Assembly (NCBI GenBank): GCA_018907035.1 | Contig: JACCIC010000216.1 | Span: 310,001-374,000, forward strand | Source: Sycobia sp. Sy_11 | Taxonomy: Eukaryota > Arthropoda > Insecta > Hymenoptera > Epichrysomallidae | Direction: 5' to 3' | DNA: 64,000 bases | Part shown: one piece after another, positions 10,769-21,817 of the stretch | Numbering within the stretch: the stretch's first letter is position 1 | How the letters are laid out: each line of letters opens with the position of its first letter | The notes under the pieces: generated by a model | Seen by the model: only the letters and a program-made list of their open reading frames with translations | Told to the model about the DNA's origin: nothing | Database searches by the model: none | Position numbers and translations under genes: made by a program

Positions 10769-11938
10769 CGAGGCTGGATTGATAAGTTTCCGGCCTGATC
10801 AAGAGATGGCGCCACTAGGCCTACCTTGAGGTGGCGTTCTATAGTACCATCCTAAGATAGCTTGTAGCTATAGTTTCAGTCCGATCGCCATGTTAGTTTA
10901 GGTTTGAGAGCACGCTGAACAAGACGCCTCTGTGTTTTTCGTAAAAATGGAAAAGCTGGAAAATCGTGCTGTCATCAAATACTTTTATTTGAAGGGGTTA
11001 ACGTCGAACTAAATTACAGAAGAGATAAATAACACAACTCCAGATATGATCGAAAAAATCCATCAAATAGTGTTGAAAGACCGCAGATTAAAAGTGCGTA
11101 AAATAGCTGAGACCTGTAAGATGTCATATGAACGTGTACAAAATATTCTGCACCAATATTTGTATATGGAAAAACTCTGTGCAAGATGGGTGCCGCGTTT
11201 GCTAACAGTCGACCAAAAATTGATTCGAAAGAACATTTCTACCGCCAATTTGGCGATGTATAAGCGTAATCCAAACGAATTTTTGCGTCGATTCGTAACC
11301 GTTGACGAAACTTGGGTCCAGCACTACACTCCTGAAACCAAACAACAGTCTAAACAGTGGATTGGATCAGGGGAACGAACTCCAAATAAGGCAAAAACAA
11401 TTTTTTTGGCGAACAAGGTTATGGCTACTGTTTTTTGAGATGCAAGAGGTATTATATACATTGATTACCTTGAAAAGGGTAAAACTATCACTGGTCAGTA
11501 CTACGCAGACTTTTGGCAACGTTTGAGCCACGAAGTGAAAATTAAACGACCTCATCTGGCGAAGAAAAAATCTTGTTTCATCACGATAACGCATCAGCGC
11601 ACACGCCAATCGTTGCGATGGCTAAAATTAACGATCTGAAGTTTGAATTGTTGCCGCATCCTGCCTACTCGCCAGACCTAGCGCCGAGTGACTATTATCT
11701 GTTGCTGAACCTCAAAAAATGGCTTGGACGAGATTTGCGGACAATGAAAAAGTAATCGAAGCTGTAAATAGATATTTTGAGGAGCTTGACAAATCAGTCT
11801 ATAGAGATGGCATTATTCAACTAGAACACCGCTATGAGAAATGTATCAGCCTTGGAGGATATTATATTGAGAAATAAAAAAAATTCTTAAAAACGTTGTT
11901 TTTCTTGGTCAGGCCGGAAACTTATCAATCCACCCTCG
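10769..11938 (+). mobile_element. Mariner element, family 1, internally deleted
   Basis: TA-flanked (10767-10768 and 11939-11940), with inverted repeats of about 35 bp around 'ttgataagtttccggcctga', 1170 bp. The transposase begins MEKLENRAVIKYFYLKG at 10948 and hits a stop after 'LTSN'. About 110 bp that siblings at 45016 and 52181 retain are missing after it. VDETWVQHYTPE and YSPDLAPSDYYL remain. A frameshift near 11570 disrupts the central Asp block. It split the gypsy gag: the gag zinc-knuckle side is at 11940 and the rest at 10768. Confidence 0.9.
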
Positions 11939-11940
11939 TA

Positions 11941-12570
11941 TTCTCTTCTCGGGTTGGTGCACGCCGATGATTAGTGTCCTATTTTTTAGCAATTAAGGCA
12001 GTGTTGAGGTGTCTCTTGACTTGCTATGATTTTCTCAATTTTGTTTCGATTTATTGTTATAAGCAACTTGAACCTTCGTTTCATCCAAAGTTATTTTCTC
12101 GAATGCTTTAAAAAGTTCAGTCGGTCTGTCGAATGACATCATATATGCTTGATCTTGCAACTGTATGTCCGTAATGCCATCGATAATATAATCGACGAGT
12201 TCGTTTTCTTGAACAGGTACACGATTGCCCAATATCATTTTGGATGAAAATAATTCGAAAATTTCTCTTCTTTTATGCATGTTCGGCTCTCAAACTTTCT
12301 CTGTAAAGGAATTTGACTCGGTCTATGATCAAAGGTTTCTTCATTTCTTTCAATAAAGCGTTTATCTCCATTATCAAAAATGCTGGTTTTGAAGGAAACC
12401 ATTCCGCTGCACGGCCTTTTATTTTTGAGCTGATCAATACTCTCATCGCTTTGTTATCTAACGCATAACTAGATTACAAAAGCCGTAATTACTTTGCCCA
12501 ATTCCAGAAAGTGTCGTGCTTCCCTTCGAAATCCGCTAAAAGATCGTCAATCGATTTAATGCTCATATGG
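11941..12570 (-). pseudogene. Gypsy gag remnant
   Basis: The minus strand from about 12560 shows a gag capsid-type pattern (WNWAK..RLL, then SSKIKGRAAEWFPSKP, then MEINALLKEMK), followed by the open piece 12035-12280. A CCHC knuckle (CLNC, then GH, then C) with two in-frame stops lies at about 11960-12005. Gag would form the capsid and bind RNA. The mariner insertion begins right after the knuckle. Confidence 0.7.
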
Positions 12571-12780
12571 AGTGACTTACTTCTATTTCCTTCTGTGGAC
12601 GAAACTTACGTGCTCTGGCGATTCTACATTGCTTGCTCCCGTTGAGAAACCTCAAGCTCGCATCGTAAGAAATCATTCTTTCTTCGTAATATCTCCATTT
12701 GCTGAGCTAATAAGTTTAAGTTCCGCGCTTCTGCCTTCGAATTTTCAATTGGATTTTGCAAAACAATTAAATTAGCTAAA

Positions 12781-13673
12781 CGATTTTTTCCTAAAAGATA
12801 CATTCTTTTGCAATTATAACTAAATAATAGATAATATATTTAACTTTTAAATGATATAAAAAAGAAAGGAAGTTAGTGGTTAATTTTATGGATTATCGAT
12901 CATTAAATCAATATTTAATGTAATTAAAAAAAATGTAGTATTCGATACACATAAAGCAATATAGAATGTAAACAAGTGTCTATTAATAGTTTAATATTTA
13001 CGATGAACTAAATAATCAGTAAGTATAGATCATCTATATCTGGAGGTAGCATACTGTATTAAAAAGTTGAGGACAATTTTCTTAGGATGTAAGAGAGAGG
13101 TAAATGTAATGTATAACTTTTCTATGTCTCTTTCATTGTTACTGCGATTGCCTCTATATTTTTGCATGAAGAAATCAACTAATTACTGCTTTTGTGCAAG
13201 AAAAAAAGAAAAAGTATAAAATCATTTTTTATCTCACTTCTACGGTACGAAACTGCCTCCATTTCTCTATTTAGTGTGCTACCTCTAGGTCTCTATGACC
13301 TCAGTCAGTAAGTGATACAAAGATAATTATATAATATTCTCTTATTGATTTGCAGAATATTATTCAAATTTTCTTAAATAATATAAAAAGAATTTAAATG
13401 TGATATGTTTGTTTATATTTTTATGCTTCTTGATTGATACAATTTAAATAATTCAGCTTAATCTCAATCGGTTCCTTAACTTGATACAACAAAGCACGGT
13501 TAAGCCATCTTAATTTGAAGACTGTATTATTTGTATCACAAATAATAAAGTTTGAGTTAAATACCTTTTTAATTCATGAGTGGTCAATTTAAATCATATT
13601 CTGAAGTTTAACATAGATCAAAATTTTAAATTTTCTTCTTATAATATAACTTAAAAATTATATATTTTAACAG
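12781..13673. other. Intron of the Rpn1-like gene, nothing recognised
   Basis: AT-rich single-copy-looking sequence with no coding blocks, ending in the acceptor 'ttttaacag' at 13673. Confidence 0.5.
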
Positions 13674-13961
13674 ATTGGTCGATACGGCGCGGCACCAGCG
13701 CGTACGGCAGTTCCTCTTTCCATCGCACTCTCTTACCTATCGAATCCAGATCCTGCGCTGCTAAATGTCCTAAATAAATATAGTCACGACAATGATACAA
13801 ACGTTGCTCTCAATGCTATTTTTGCACTGGGTCTGATCGGTGCAGGAACAAACAACGCCCGATTGGCAACAATGCTCAGACAATTGGCCGCTTATTATGC
13901 GAGGAATCCAACTCATCTTTTTCTGATACGTATATCTCAAGGTTTGATACACTTGGGAAAG
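13674..13961 (+). CDS. Rpn1/PSMD2-like proteasome subunit, PC-repeat exon
   Basis: A 288-bp exon, phase 0 at both ends, between 'taacag' and 'gtaact'. It encodes the most conserved part of Rpn1: [49 protein letters not shown] and QGLIHLGK. These correspond one to one with the PC-repeat toroid of PSMD2, where the human protein reads [15 protein letters not shown] and QGLTHLGK by memory. By eye, a little over half of the residues agree with the human protein, far fewer than expected for an ordinary insect Rpn1. The frame is fully open, which argues for a functional gene. The next intron is 33.6 kb. Confidence 0.93.
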
Positions 13962-14004
13962 GTAACTTTGCTCTTAATCGAAGCTTGCCTTAAAAATTCA
14001 TGTA

Positions 14005-14008
<4 letters not shown>

Positions 14009-14062
<54 letters not shown>
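14009..14062. repeat. (AT)n microsatellite
   Basis: Pure AT run about 50 bp into the 33.6-kb intron. Confidence 0.95.
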
Positions 14063-14066
<4 letters not shown>

Positions 14067-15340
14067 GATAACGTTAAATCAAACATTTTCAATCTCTTTA
14101 CTTTAGAGATTTCTTACTTTATAATTGATATAAAATCACAATGTTCTTAAATAATCTTATTAATCAAAAATTTCAAAATATATACTACTTAAATCTCAAT
14201 ACAATTGACTAATTGCAACTTCACAATCATATCCAAGTTTATGAATATTCTTATTCATTCTAAAAGTTATGCCTCAACTAGATAGTGCAATGGTACTTAT
14301 TTGAATTTACAGTATACCGATTTATAATTTTAATAAATGTTTGCATTGCGCTACATATAAGAAAATTAATATGTAGTAATAGTGCTTGAGAGTACAGCGA
14401 CTGTCCTTTCTGCATCACGTATATTTACTTGCCATTACAAGTTGTGACTAAATATTATTTAAGATAATTATTATTACCATTTTACTATAACATAAACAAA
14501 CTTTTTTTAAGAGTAAAAAGTCAGTAAGCTTTTGATAATAAATTTTGTTCGCTACAAATATATAATCGGAACATTTATTTTGATTTTCATGAACCTTTTT
14601 TAGTTCATTTTATAATTTAAAATATATTTAAGACTTAGTTATTCTATTAATTATTAGCCATACGCATTCAATTCTATTTTTAAAAATTGAACAGAAAAAA
14701 ATATTTATAAAATAAGTTTAAATGATTATCAAAATCTTTATGATAACTCTTGAAATCAGTAAAAGACTCGTTTAATTTTATAGTCATTTAATTTAAATTA
14801 TTACAATTACATTAGGCATATATATTATATAGTATAATTGCAACTGCTCCTTTATCTAAGGAATGAAAACAAAGTTTAGAATCATTTATGAAATTTTATA
14901 TATTAATTTATTAACTATATATAGTTCATATTCCACGTTTAATTATACTAATAAACATGTGAGAAAGAGTTCATTGTGTAAATGCATATAAATGTGAATA
15001 ATGTTTATATTACACTTTCTGCTGCTGGTTATATATTTCCGGTCTGGAAGTTCTGCAAGAGTACAGAAAACGACTGGTGTATTATTTATTTATTTTTACG
15101 TACAGTCTGAAAAGTTTACAAAGAGACAACTTTAATATCTTCTGAAGCAAGATAGATAAGAATATAATCTTTTTTTCTAATGGATATATAACATCGGAAA
15201 ACTCATCGTTCGTATACACATTTCTAGTTCAATTAAAAGAAATCTGAAAGCTTAATCTTTGATGAATTAGTATGTCAGGCGAAAGCAGAAGGGTCCGTAT
15301 TGTGACACGTGTGCATACATGAGAATACCAGGAATAGGGA
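14063..15340. other. Intron, nothing recognised
   Basis: Very AT-rich with no open coding blocks, terminal repeats or transposon motifs that I can see. Confidence 0.5.
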
Positions 15341-15354
15341 CAGAGAGAGCGAGC

Positions 15355-15392
<38 letters not shown>
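15341..15392. repeat. (GA)n-rich microsatellite
   Basis: Imperfect GA run interrupted by GAGC and GAAA units. Confidence 0.9.
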
Positions 15393-15537
15393 ACAATCAA
15401 TTGACCGAGCCCGTTTTGCTGGTGACAATAAATGAGTATTATTATAAAAAGCAAGGCATGGATTAAATAAACCGTAATTGAGAAATTTTTTTCGTTATCT
15501 CTATTATATTGTCTATTAATTTTACTTCATTTCAAAG

Positions 15538-15577
<40 letters not shown>

Positions 15578-15580
<3 letters not shown>

Positions 15581-15762
15581 AACCGGCTAAATTTTCCGGT
15601 TCTCGCGTTCCCTCGCGTCTCGGTGAAAACCGAGTGTTCGCGTGCGACAGCGAAAACGCGCGGAGCGCGAGCCGCGAGAGTGCGCGACCGTCGCGAAGAA
15701 GGAGGAAGTGCAAGGAGAAAAAGATCTTCAGCGCCAAGCTGCTGAAGTGAGAGCACGGAAAA

Positions 15763-15806
<44 letters not shown>

Positions 15807-16480
15807 CCAGCTAAACTAATACCTCCATCTCCAGCACCTTTCCCGGCGGTGATTACCAGCTCCCGGTGATTCGAATCGTGCCAAATAAGTATATATAGTC
15901 GCGTACTGATTCCATAGCTGCCCGATCGTTGTGCGATCGCCAGTGCTAGAACGAAGCGAGAAAGAAGGAAGGAATTACGATCTGAAAGATAAAGAGAGGT
16001 CCAGTAAAAGAGAGAGAAGGAAGGAAGCAAGGAAGGACGAAAGAGAAGACCGCCAGGAACGAGAGGAAGCAACGGCGGAGCGTCGTCCCGGCAAGTACCC
16101 TCTGTTTTGTTATATGTGAAAGAGTGCACGTCCTCGAGACTAGGCGCGTCATGGTTGTACGGCCGCTCCGCGTCCCCGCCAGCTAGACGGTACGCACCAC
16201 GTCAGCTCCCCATCCCACTCCTTGCCGTTCGATATTTCCCCGCGCCCGCGGAATCCGCTCCCGTAGTAAAAGGGCGTCGCCGAACGCGCTGAATCTGTAT
16301 ATATATTCCGTTGCCGAAATTGTAGTGTAAAGAATGCGTGATAAATAAATGTGCATTGATTCTACACGCCTGTTTCGCGTTATTTCGCATTCCCTAATTC
16401 CCCCGTTTGAGGTCCAGCGCAGCCGGCAAGCAACGCACAACGACCAAGTAAGTAATACGTAACCGCGCATAAATACACGG

Positions 16481-16485
<5 letters not shown>
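15578..16485 (+). mobile_element. Probable solo LTR, GC-rich
   Basis: A 908-bp GC-rich island set inside an (AT)n tract. It starts TGTAACCGG and ends with the near-inverse 'cacggttata'. It has TATA-like 'agtatatatag' (about 15888) and, near its end, AATAAA (about 16345). It contains a (GA)n run at 15768-15804 and no coding domain. The sharp base-composition edges, the start/end complementarity and the polyA signal suit an LTR left after recombination. The internal element is absent, so the family is unknown. Confidence 0.5.
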
Positions 16486-16514
<29 letters not shown>

Positions 16515-16729
16515 CTAGCACTCCCGCGGCGGCTGCGTCCGAGATAATAATTCACCCGTTTTATTAAACAATTGAATAATATCTATGTAAAAAATACTCT
16601 ATGTATACGTCTATATTCATATCAATAATTTATCTATGGTCGGTTCCGTATAAAAAGTTGGTTCAAAGCCGCGTTCGCTTCAAAATCTGCTATTCCGAAG
16701 CTCTTACTTCTGCTTCAATTTCAATGGGC

Positions 16730-16802
16730 AACCACTAACTAAATATTCTTAATATTTAATTTAAAATACGAAAATATACGAAATCTAGATGTATCTATTG
16801 AG
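16730..16802. repeat. Fragment of the Helitron-like family
   Basis: 'aactaaatattcttaatatttaattt...aatatacgaaat' matches the module just outside the 60-bp arrays at 54085-54125 and 1-50. Confidence 0.45.
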
Positions 16803-16995
16803 TATATGAATAAGTTTCCAACATTTTTACCTAAATGTAAGGTTTTATTATGAAAACATGGTTAAATAACCTGTATTCAATGTATCGTCCATCGGAAGCT
16901 ATAACTTTTTCCATCTACATCTTTCTGGCAGTTTCTGAATTACGGACCAAAAAAATTCTATTTCAAATCCTGCGTTTTTGATTCGCTGTTCAACA
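16803..16995 (-). mobile_element. Mariner 3'-end fragment
   Basis: Begins with a mariner-like end ('tgaataagtttcc'). The minus strand shows the transposase C-terminal pattern (MEKVIASDGRYIE). The rest is missing. Confidence 0.6.
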
Positions 16996-17705
16996 TTGGC
17001 TAATACCGGGAAAACTATCAACAATGCACTTCAATTTTGTTTTATTATTGCATTTGGATTTTCATAATGTTACCCATATGGTAAATTATCTAGTCAGTTC
17101 TAGGTCACTCTATATATTCGTACTACTGTGGTTATGTAGAATCTTTGATAAAAAGTATATTAATACAGTAGTATGTGATGAAGTGTAGGAACGTATACTC
17201 AAAACGTTTCCACTTTATGTTCGCTAAAAAAGAAAGCATTTGATAATCAATTGATACCTAGACGTCGTATACAAGCTTACGAATACAAAGAAATTAGTAT
17301 AGTTCATCCATATACAGTTAAACCTTATATTATACCGTAATATTGACATTCAACTTGAACATCTTATATTAACACGAAATATCTTATATAATCGTCGTTA
17401 TCTCAGAAAACTTATTCGTCGTATTTGATAACACTAAAACAACTATTTGAAAAATTCGTCTGTGCACAACTAGGCTTCGTATGGGACTGGCTTAATACGA
17501 AACTTCCTGTGGAAATCGAACTGATATAGCTTGTATCAGTACGACTTGGCTCATGCTAATGAGGGCTTCTGCGGGACCCTCGGTTAGTCATTTCGCACTG
17601 ATCGTGTGCATACTCCTGCTCATCGATATATAAACCTCTTGTCATCCCTGGTCGCTTAAACCGACACCAGTTCGGTCATCACTTCGAAGCTTCCGCAAAT
17701 TATAT
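16996..17705. other. Intron, nothing recognised
   Basis: AT-rich. A slightly GC-richer stretch at 17460-17690 has no coding blocks I can name. Confidence 0.4.
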
Positions 17706-17707
17706 TA

Positions 17708-18862
17708 TTGGGTGTACAAATAAGTTTCCGTCATTTTTTATACAGAAATAAGAATTTATTGTAAAAGAAAGGTACAAATCATGTCATTCAAAATATTTCC
17801 CATCACTTTTACTACTTTTAACCATCTTTCGGGCAGCAAGTGGATATCCCGTCTAAAAAATTGTTCATCTTTTGAGGCGATCCACGAATCCATCCATTAC
17901 TTCAATTCCTCGTAAGAAGTGAAGTGTTTCTCAGCCAGACCATGAGTTATCGACCGAAATAGGTGGTAGTCTGCAGGAGCAATGTCTGGTGAATACGGCG
18001 GGTGGGGTAGAACGTCCCAATTCAGTGCTTCTAACGTTTCCTTTACGATTTTTGCAACATGTGGCCGAGCGTTCTCATACTGAAAAATGACTTTATCGTA
18101 CCTTTTGGTATATTGTGGATGTTTAATCTTCAATACTCGGCTCATTTTCATCAGCTGTTGTTAGTAACGTTCCCTGGTGACGGTTGGATTGCGTTGGAGT
18201 AGTTCGTAATAGAAAACTCCAAGTTGATCCTACCATATGCATGGCATTAACTTCTTGCCATGAATGTTTGGCTTGAATTGGCATGAGTCCTTTGCGATTT
18301 TACCTTTTGAGCAATTGTTCGCAAGCGAATAAGCGATGCTCGACGTCTCTTAGCTTCCCCAAGCCATACCCAGGGTTGGAGACGTTGTGAAATAGCTTGC
18401 TGAGTCACTCCTAACTCTTGTATAAGTTCTTCTTGCGTTTGACATGAATCTTCCTCCAGTTAAGCTTTCAATTCTGTATCACCGTACACTTTGGCCCTTC
18501 CACTGCATGTTTTGTCCTCCACGTCAAAATCACCACTTTTAAACTTTTGGAACCACTCCTGACAACTTGTCTAACTCAAATTAACATGATTCTATGAGTA
18601 GCCGATTTGCTTCAGCTGCAGATTCCTTTAAATGAAGGAAGTAAATTAACAATTCCCGCAAATGACGCTTACTTTGCTCAGAACTTGACATCTTAACACG
18701 ATGAAAACTAAGTGATGCTAGCAAAAAGTCAAAGGTATAAAAGGTTATACTGTTTCCATATGTTAACATATACTATACGACTTTTTACAGCTGACAATCT
18801 CGATGTTATTTTATCGGTGGCACCATCTTTTCAAAACGGGGAAAACTTATTTGTATACCTAA
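17708..18862 (-). mobile_element. Mariner element, mauritiana-like, inactive
   Basis: TA-flanked, with inverted repeats around 'ttgggtgtacaaataagttt' on the left and its diverged complement on the right, 1155 bp. The minus-strand transposase starts MSSSEQSKRHLRELLIYF at about 18690 and ends near 17750. It retains FQYENARPH (Glu for the second catalytic Asp) and PYSPDIAPADYHLF. It is related to the intact copy at 61387 but broken by stops and frameshifts. Confidence 0.9.
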
Positions 18863-18864
18863 TA

Positions 18865-19090
18865 TACTGCGACTACAAACAGTACACTGGCTTCAGCTCA
18901 AGTTGCCTAGGAGCTCGTTTGCTCAAGGCCTCACTGAATCTTTTTTCACTCCGCTCTAGCTTTTGCCTTCGCTCAGTCCGTTGAGGTAAAAATTAGATAT
19001 TTTCCTTTGCAGGTCTTCTGTGAATCATGTCAGTTGAAAGAATAATGATGTTTTTAATTACAAAAATTTTTAAATAAATTTATTAAAGAA
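18865..19090. other. Intron, nothing recognised
   Basis: Short spacer between two mariner-type elements with no recognisable domain. Confidence 0.4.
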
Positions 19091-19094
19091 AATT

Positions 19095-20190
19095 ATCATT
19101 TATACATACAGGTCAGGCAATTAAGCAATGCGGTAAAATTAAAAAATCGAGTATCTTCAAAAATTAAGGTACATCCCTACAATCCCCTTCAAAGTAGCCT
19201 CCTTCCGTATCTATACACTTATTCCAGCGAATTTTCCAGATTTCATAACAATTCTGGAACTTTTCTTGTGGGGCCTTTCTGAGTATCCTCGTCACAGATT
19301 CTTGGATGTCTTCAACGGAGTCGAAATGTCGACCGTTGGCGAATTTTTTCAAATGGGGTAATAGGAAAAAGTCGCAGTATGACATGTCCGGTGAATAGGG
19401 CGATTATATATCGTTTCGATGCCTTAAGCGTCAAAAACTGAAAAACATTGGACGCTCTGCGATAGGCAGCATTATCGAGACGCAGAACTTCGCGATCTTT
19501 GGAGGCACTCGGAACACCCTTTTTCGTAATTTTTTGAGCACACTGCGGTAGAATAGTTAATTTACGATTTGTCCAGGTGGTACAAATTATTTGTGAACCA
19601 CCCTTTGTTGTCGAAGAAGCAAATTAACATGGTTGTCACTTTGGACTTGCTCATTCTCACCTTCTTTGGCCTTGGCGCTCCAGGGGATAGCCACTGTTGG
19701 CATGGCTTTGTTGATTAGTTTCGGGTTCATATGGAAAGAACCAACTTTCTTCACCAGTAATAACTCGATCGAGAAGAGTAGGATCACTTTTAACCTGCTC
19801 GAGACAAGTTTGAGCGATGTTCATTCGGTGGGCTTATTTCTCTTCTCAAACGTTCTTCGGTACCATCTTCGCGCACATCTTTTTCATGGCGAAATCTTTG
19901 ATTAAAATCTTTCTAACTGTTTCCCGATTCATATTCAACTCGTCAGCCAACATTCGAATGGTTAGTCACCGGTCTTGACAAACAAAGGCGCAAACGCGCT
20001 GCGCATTCCCGTCCGTTTGTACTTGAACTAGCCGTCCGCTCCGCGTCTCATCTTTGATGTTCTCACGGTTTTTTTGAAAATCGGCATGCCACCGATGTAC
20101 CTGACTACGATTCGGGGCATCATTACCATACACTTTAAGCACTTTTTCATAAGTTTCTATAGAGGTTTGACAAAGTTTCATACAAAATAC
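19095..20190 (-). mobile_element. Mariner-like element truncated by gypsy A
   Basis: The minus strand begins MKLCQTSIETYEKVLKVYG (about 20180). It has an HTH region with WHADFQKNRENIKDETRSGR, a central part with stops and shifts, and the terminal SYCDFFLLPHLKKF block (19164-19385). This looks like a different mariner lineage from the other copies. The 5' terminal repeat is missing because the gypsy A LTR starts at about 20194, right before the start codon side. I did not find the lost end beyond 29474. Confidence 0.75.
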
Positions 20191-20210
20191 AACTGCCGAA
20201 AATCGAACAA

Positions 20211-20247
20211 GTAGAGAGAGCGCAATATCTAGTCTATCTCTCTACTA
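20211..20247. other. Inverted repeat in U3
   Basis: GTAGAGAGA and TCTCTCTAC form a perfect 9-bp stem around an approximately 19-nt spacer. It is kept in the 3' LTR (about 28338-28376). Confidence 0.7.
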
Positions 20248-20450
20248 CTAAGCTTAAGTCCGAAGTATACCGTAGAGAGGATACACTGCGCACGGCAAGA
20301 GAGAGCGCATTAAGTGTATTAGACCGGCGGTCGCTATCCCCTCTAATACGCGCCACACACGCACTACCGTACACTCTCGTCGAACGGCGCGCACTAGCAG
20401 CGAATACTGCGGTAGGCGAACGCGCAAACCTTATACTGGCGCGCGCATTC

Positions 20451-20485
20451 CAGTATATACAGCGGGTGTTCGCTGTATATACTGT
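20451..20485. other. Inverted repeat in U3
   Basis: CAGTATATACAGC and GCTGTATATACTG form a perfect 13-bp stem with an approximately 8-nt loop. Immediately upstream TATACTGG/CCAGTATA form an overlapping alternative stem. This segment is absent from the 3' LTR. Confidence 0.75.
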
Positions 20486-20653
20486 ACGCAGCACAGCGGT
20501 TGCAAATATAAATAATAAATTGTAAATAATAATTATTAGGATTATTATTAAATATTATTATTATTAAACAGCATTATTATTAATATAATTATTATAGTTC
20601 GGCGGCTCGTTCGAAATTGAACGAGCAGCTGCGGAAATAACCGACTATTTCGC

Positions 20654-20661
20654 TATAAAAG
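20654..20661 (+). promoter_or_regulatory. TATA box of gypsy A 5' LTR
   Basis: TATAAAAG in GC-richer surroundings, also present in the 3' LTR at 28643. Transcription would start about 30 nt downstream, placing the hairpin array in the transcribed leader. Confidence 0.6.
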
Positions 20662-20793
20662 GGCCTGCAAAAGGTAAAATCGACAGTTCGCCCGGTGAAC
20701 CAACTGCCCCGAAGTTGATTCACACGAACTCTCCCAGGAGCTAAAAACCTATCTAGAGCTGAATAAACTCCTTCTTGAAAATCCTGTCCGAAA

Positions 20794-20998
20794 CTATTAG
20801 TTTGATCTCTGTTGCGAGGCGCTCGTCAAAAGACGGACGACTAATAGCTTTACCTGTTCCTAAGTAAACGTGATCCTGGTCGCGAGGGGCTCCTCAAAAG
20901 ACCAGACGTTTACTTATTCTTTCACTTACTTATTTACTTCGAAATTATTAGGTTGATCTCTGTTGCGAGGCGCTCCTCAAAAGACCAGCGGAGTTAAG
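20794..20998 (+). other. Hairpin array in the 5' LTR (two complete units, one chimeric)
   Basis: Unit 1 has the 8-bp stem CTATTAGT/ACTAATAG (20794-20847). Unit 2 has the 10-bp stem AAGTAAACGT/ACGTTTACTT (20862-20915) and the inner stem CTGGTC/GACCAG. The third unit has the left half of hairpin 3 and the right half of hairpin 5 of the 3' LTR, so its outer stem no longer pairs. All share the apical core around GCGAGGCGCTCCTC. Confidence 0.8.
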
Positions 20999-21438
20999 CT
21001 TACGTTGGTTTATCCTATTTTAGAATATATCAGAATATATTAAGAATATTTTAGAACATATGGTTTATCCTATCTGTCACGTATCGTAAATTCCCCGCGT
21101 GGAAAATAACACTGGGTATCTGTGCGGTGAATAGCGCCGGATATTATACACATCGCTAAAAATAACACAAAATTAGTTTAAGTAATCATATAGATCTAGT
21201 TTATATATTAGCTTTTATTAATTATATTGTTTATAATTTATCTGTTTCAGAACACCTTGTAAATAGAAGGGGGTTGTTTGAATAAATTCATCTTTATTTT
21301 TTGTTATCTAAAAATATAATGTGTTCTTTTATAATTATTTTCCTAATCCGCCATCCAATCCTGAAATACTTCCTCCCCTCTCAAACTACCCTTGGAAAAT
21401 ACCGCGTATGCTATCCCGAGGGGGACAGGAACGTTACA

Positions 21439-21456
21439 TGGCGCCCGAACATGGAC
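21439..21456 (+). promoter_or_regulatory. Primer binding site of gypsy A
   Basis: TGGCGCCCGAAC directly follows the LTR. It is complementary to the 3' end of lysine tRNA of the type used by several retroelements. Confidence 0.75.
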
Positions 21457-21817
21457 TAGTATTATAAATCCGTAAAATTTACATTTGAATAAAATTCATT
21501 ATTTCTGAAATTACAGAATAATTTCTTTAAATGGAAATTTTAAAATTATTATATAGAAATTGCATATTTTCGATCTGTGTGAAAAGAGCCTAGTGGCGTG
21601 CTGAGCGATTGGGTGCTAAGGCGTGTTGAGCCGAAGTACGAAGTAACACACATCGAAATTATTATAAAATTAATCGTTTTGAAAATAGAAAACTAAATTA
21701 ATAGTTTTCTAGTAGATAAAATAAAAGGAAATTATTTTTTCCATTCCAGAAAATTTAAAAAAAAATATTACACAGTATATTTTTTGTATTTACAAATAAA
21801 ATTAAAATCCGACTAAA

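Larger units (their letters stand above)
6800..12780 (-). mobile_element. Decayed Ty3/gypsy retrotransposon (minus strand)
   Basis: Read on the minus strand, the order is gag (about 12570-11945), a mariner insertion (10769-11938), an unexplained non-coding block (9480-10690), protease (about 9450-9200), reverse transcriptase and RNase H (about 8870-7600) and integrase (about 7640-6800). All frames are broken by stops or shifts. LTRs were not identified, so both outer ends are approximate. It lies inside the Rpn1-like intron, in the opposite orientation to that gene. Confidence 0.8.
20194..21438 (+). repeat. Gypsy A 5' LTR
   Basis: Begins TGCCGAAAATCG, ends CGTTACA, and is followed by the primer binding site. 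It contains TATAAAAG at 20654-20661, AATAAA at 20762-20767 and again near 21280, several inverted repeats upstream of the TATA box, and the hairpin array (20794-20998). Compared with the 3' LTR it keeps about 200 bp (about 20298-20503) that the latter has lost. The exact start is uncertain by a few bases because both copies share 'caac' before TG. Confidence 0.85.

Noticed and set aside
15728..16129. Coding gene in the GC-rich island
   Set aside because: Several overlapping frames exist on both strands but all are low-complexity or run through the (GA)n tract; LTR-like ends explain the island better.
20794..20998. CRISPR array
   Set aside because: Repeated cores with variable flanks look superficially like repeats and spacers, but the flanks are complementary to each other, the spacing is irregular, the DNA is eukaryotic and it lies in an LTR.
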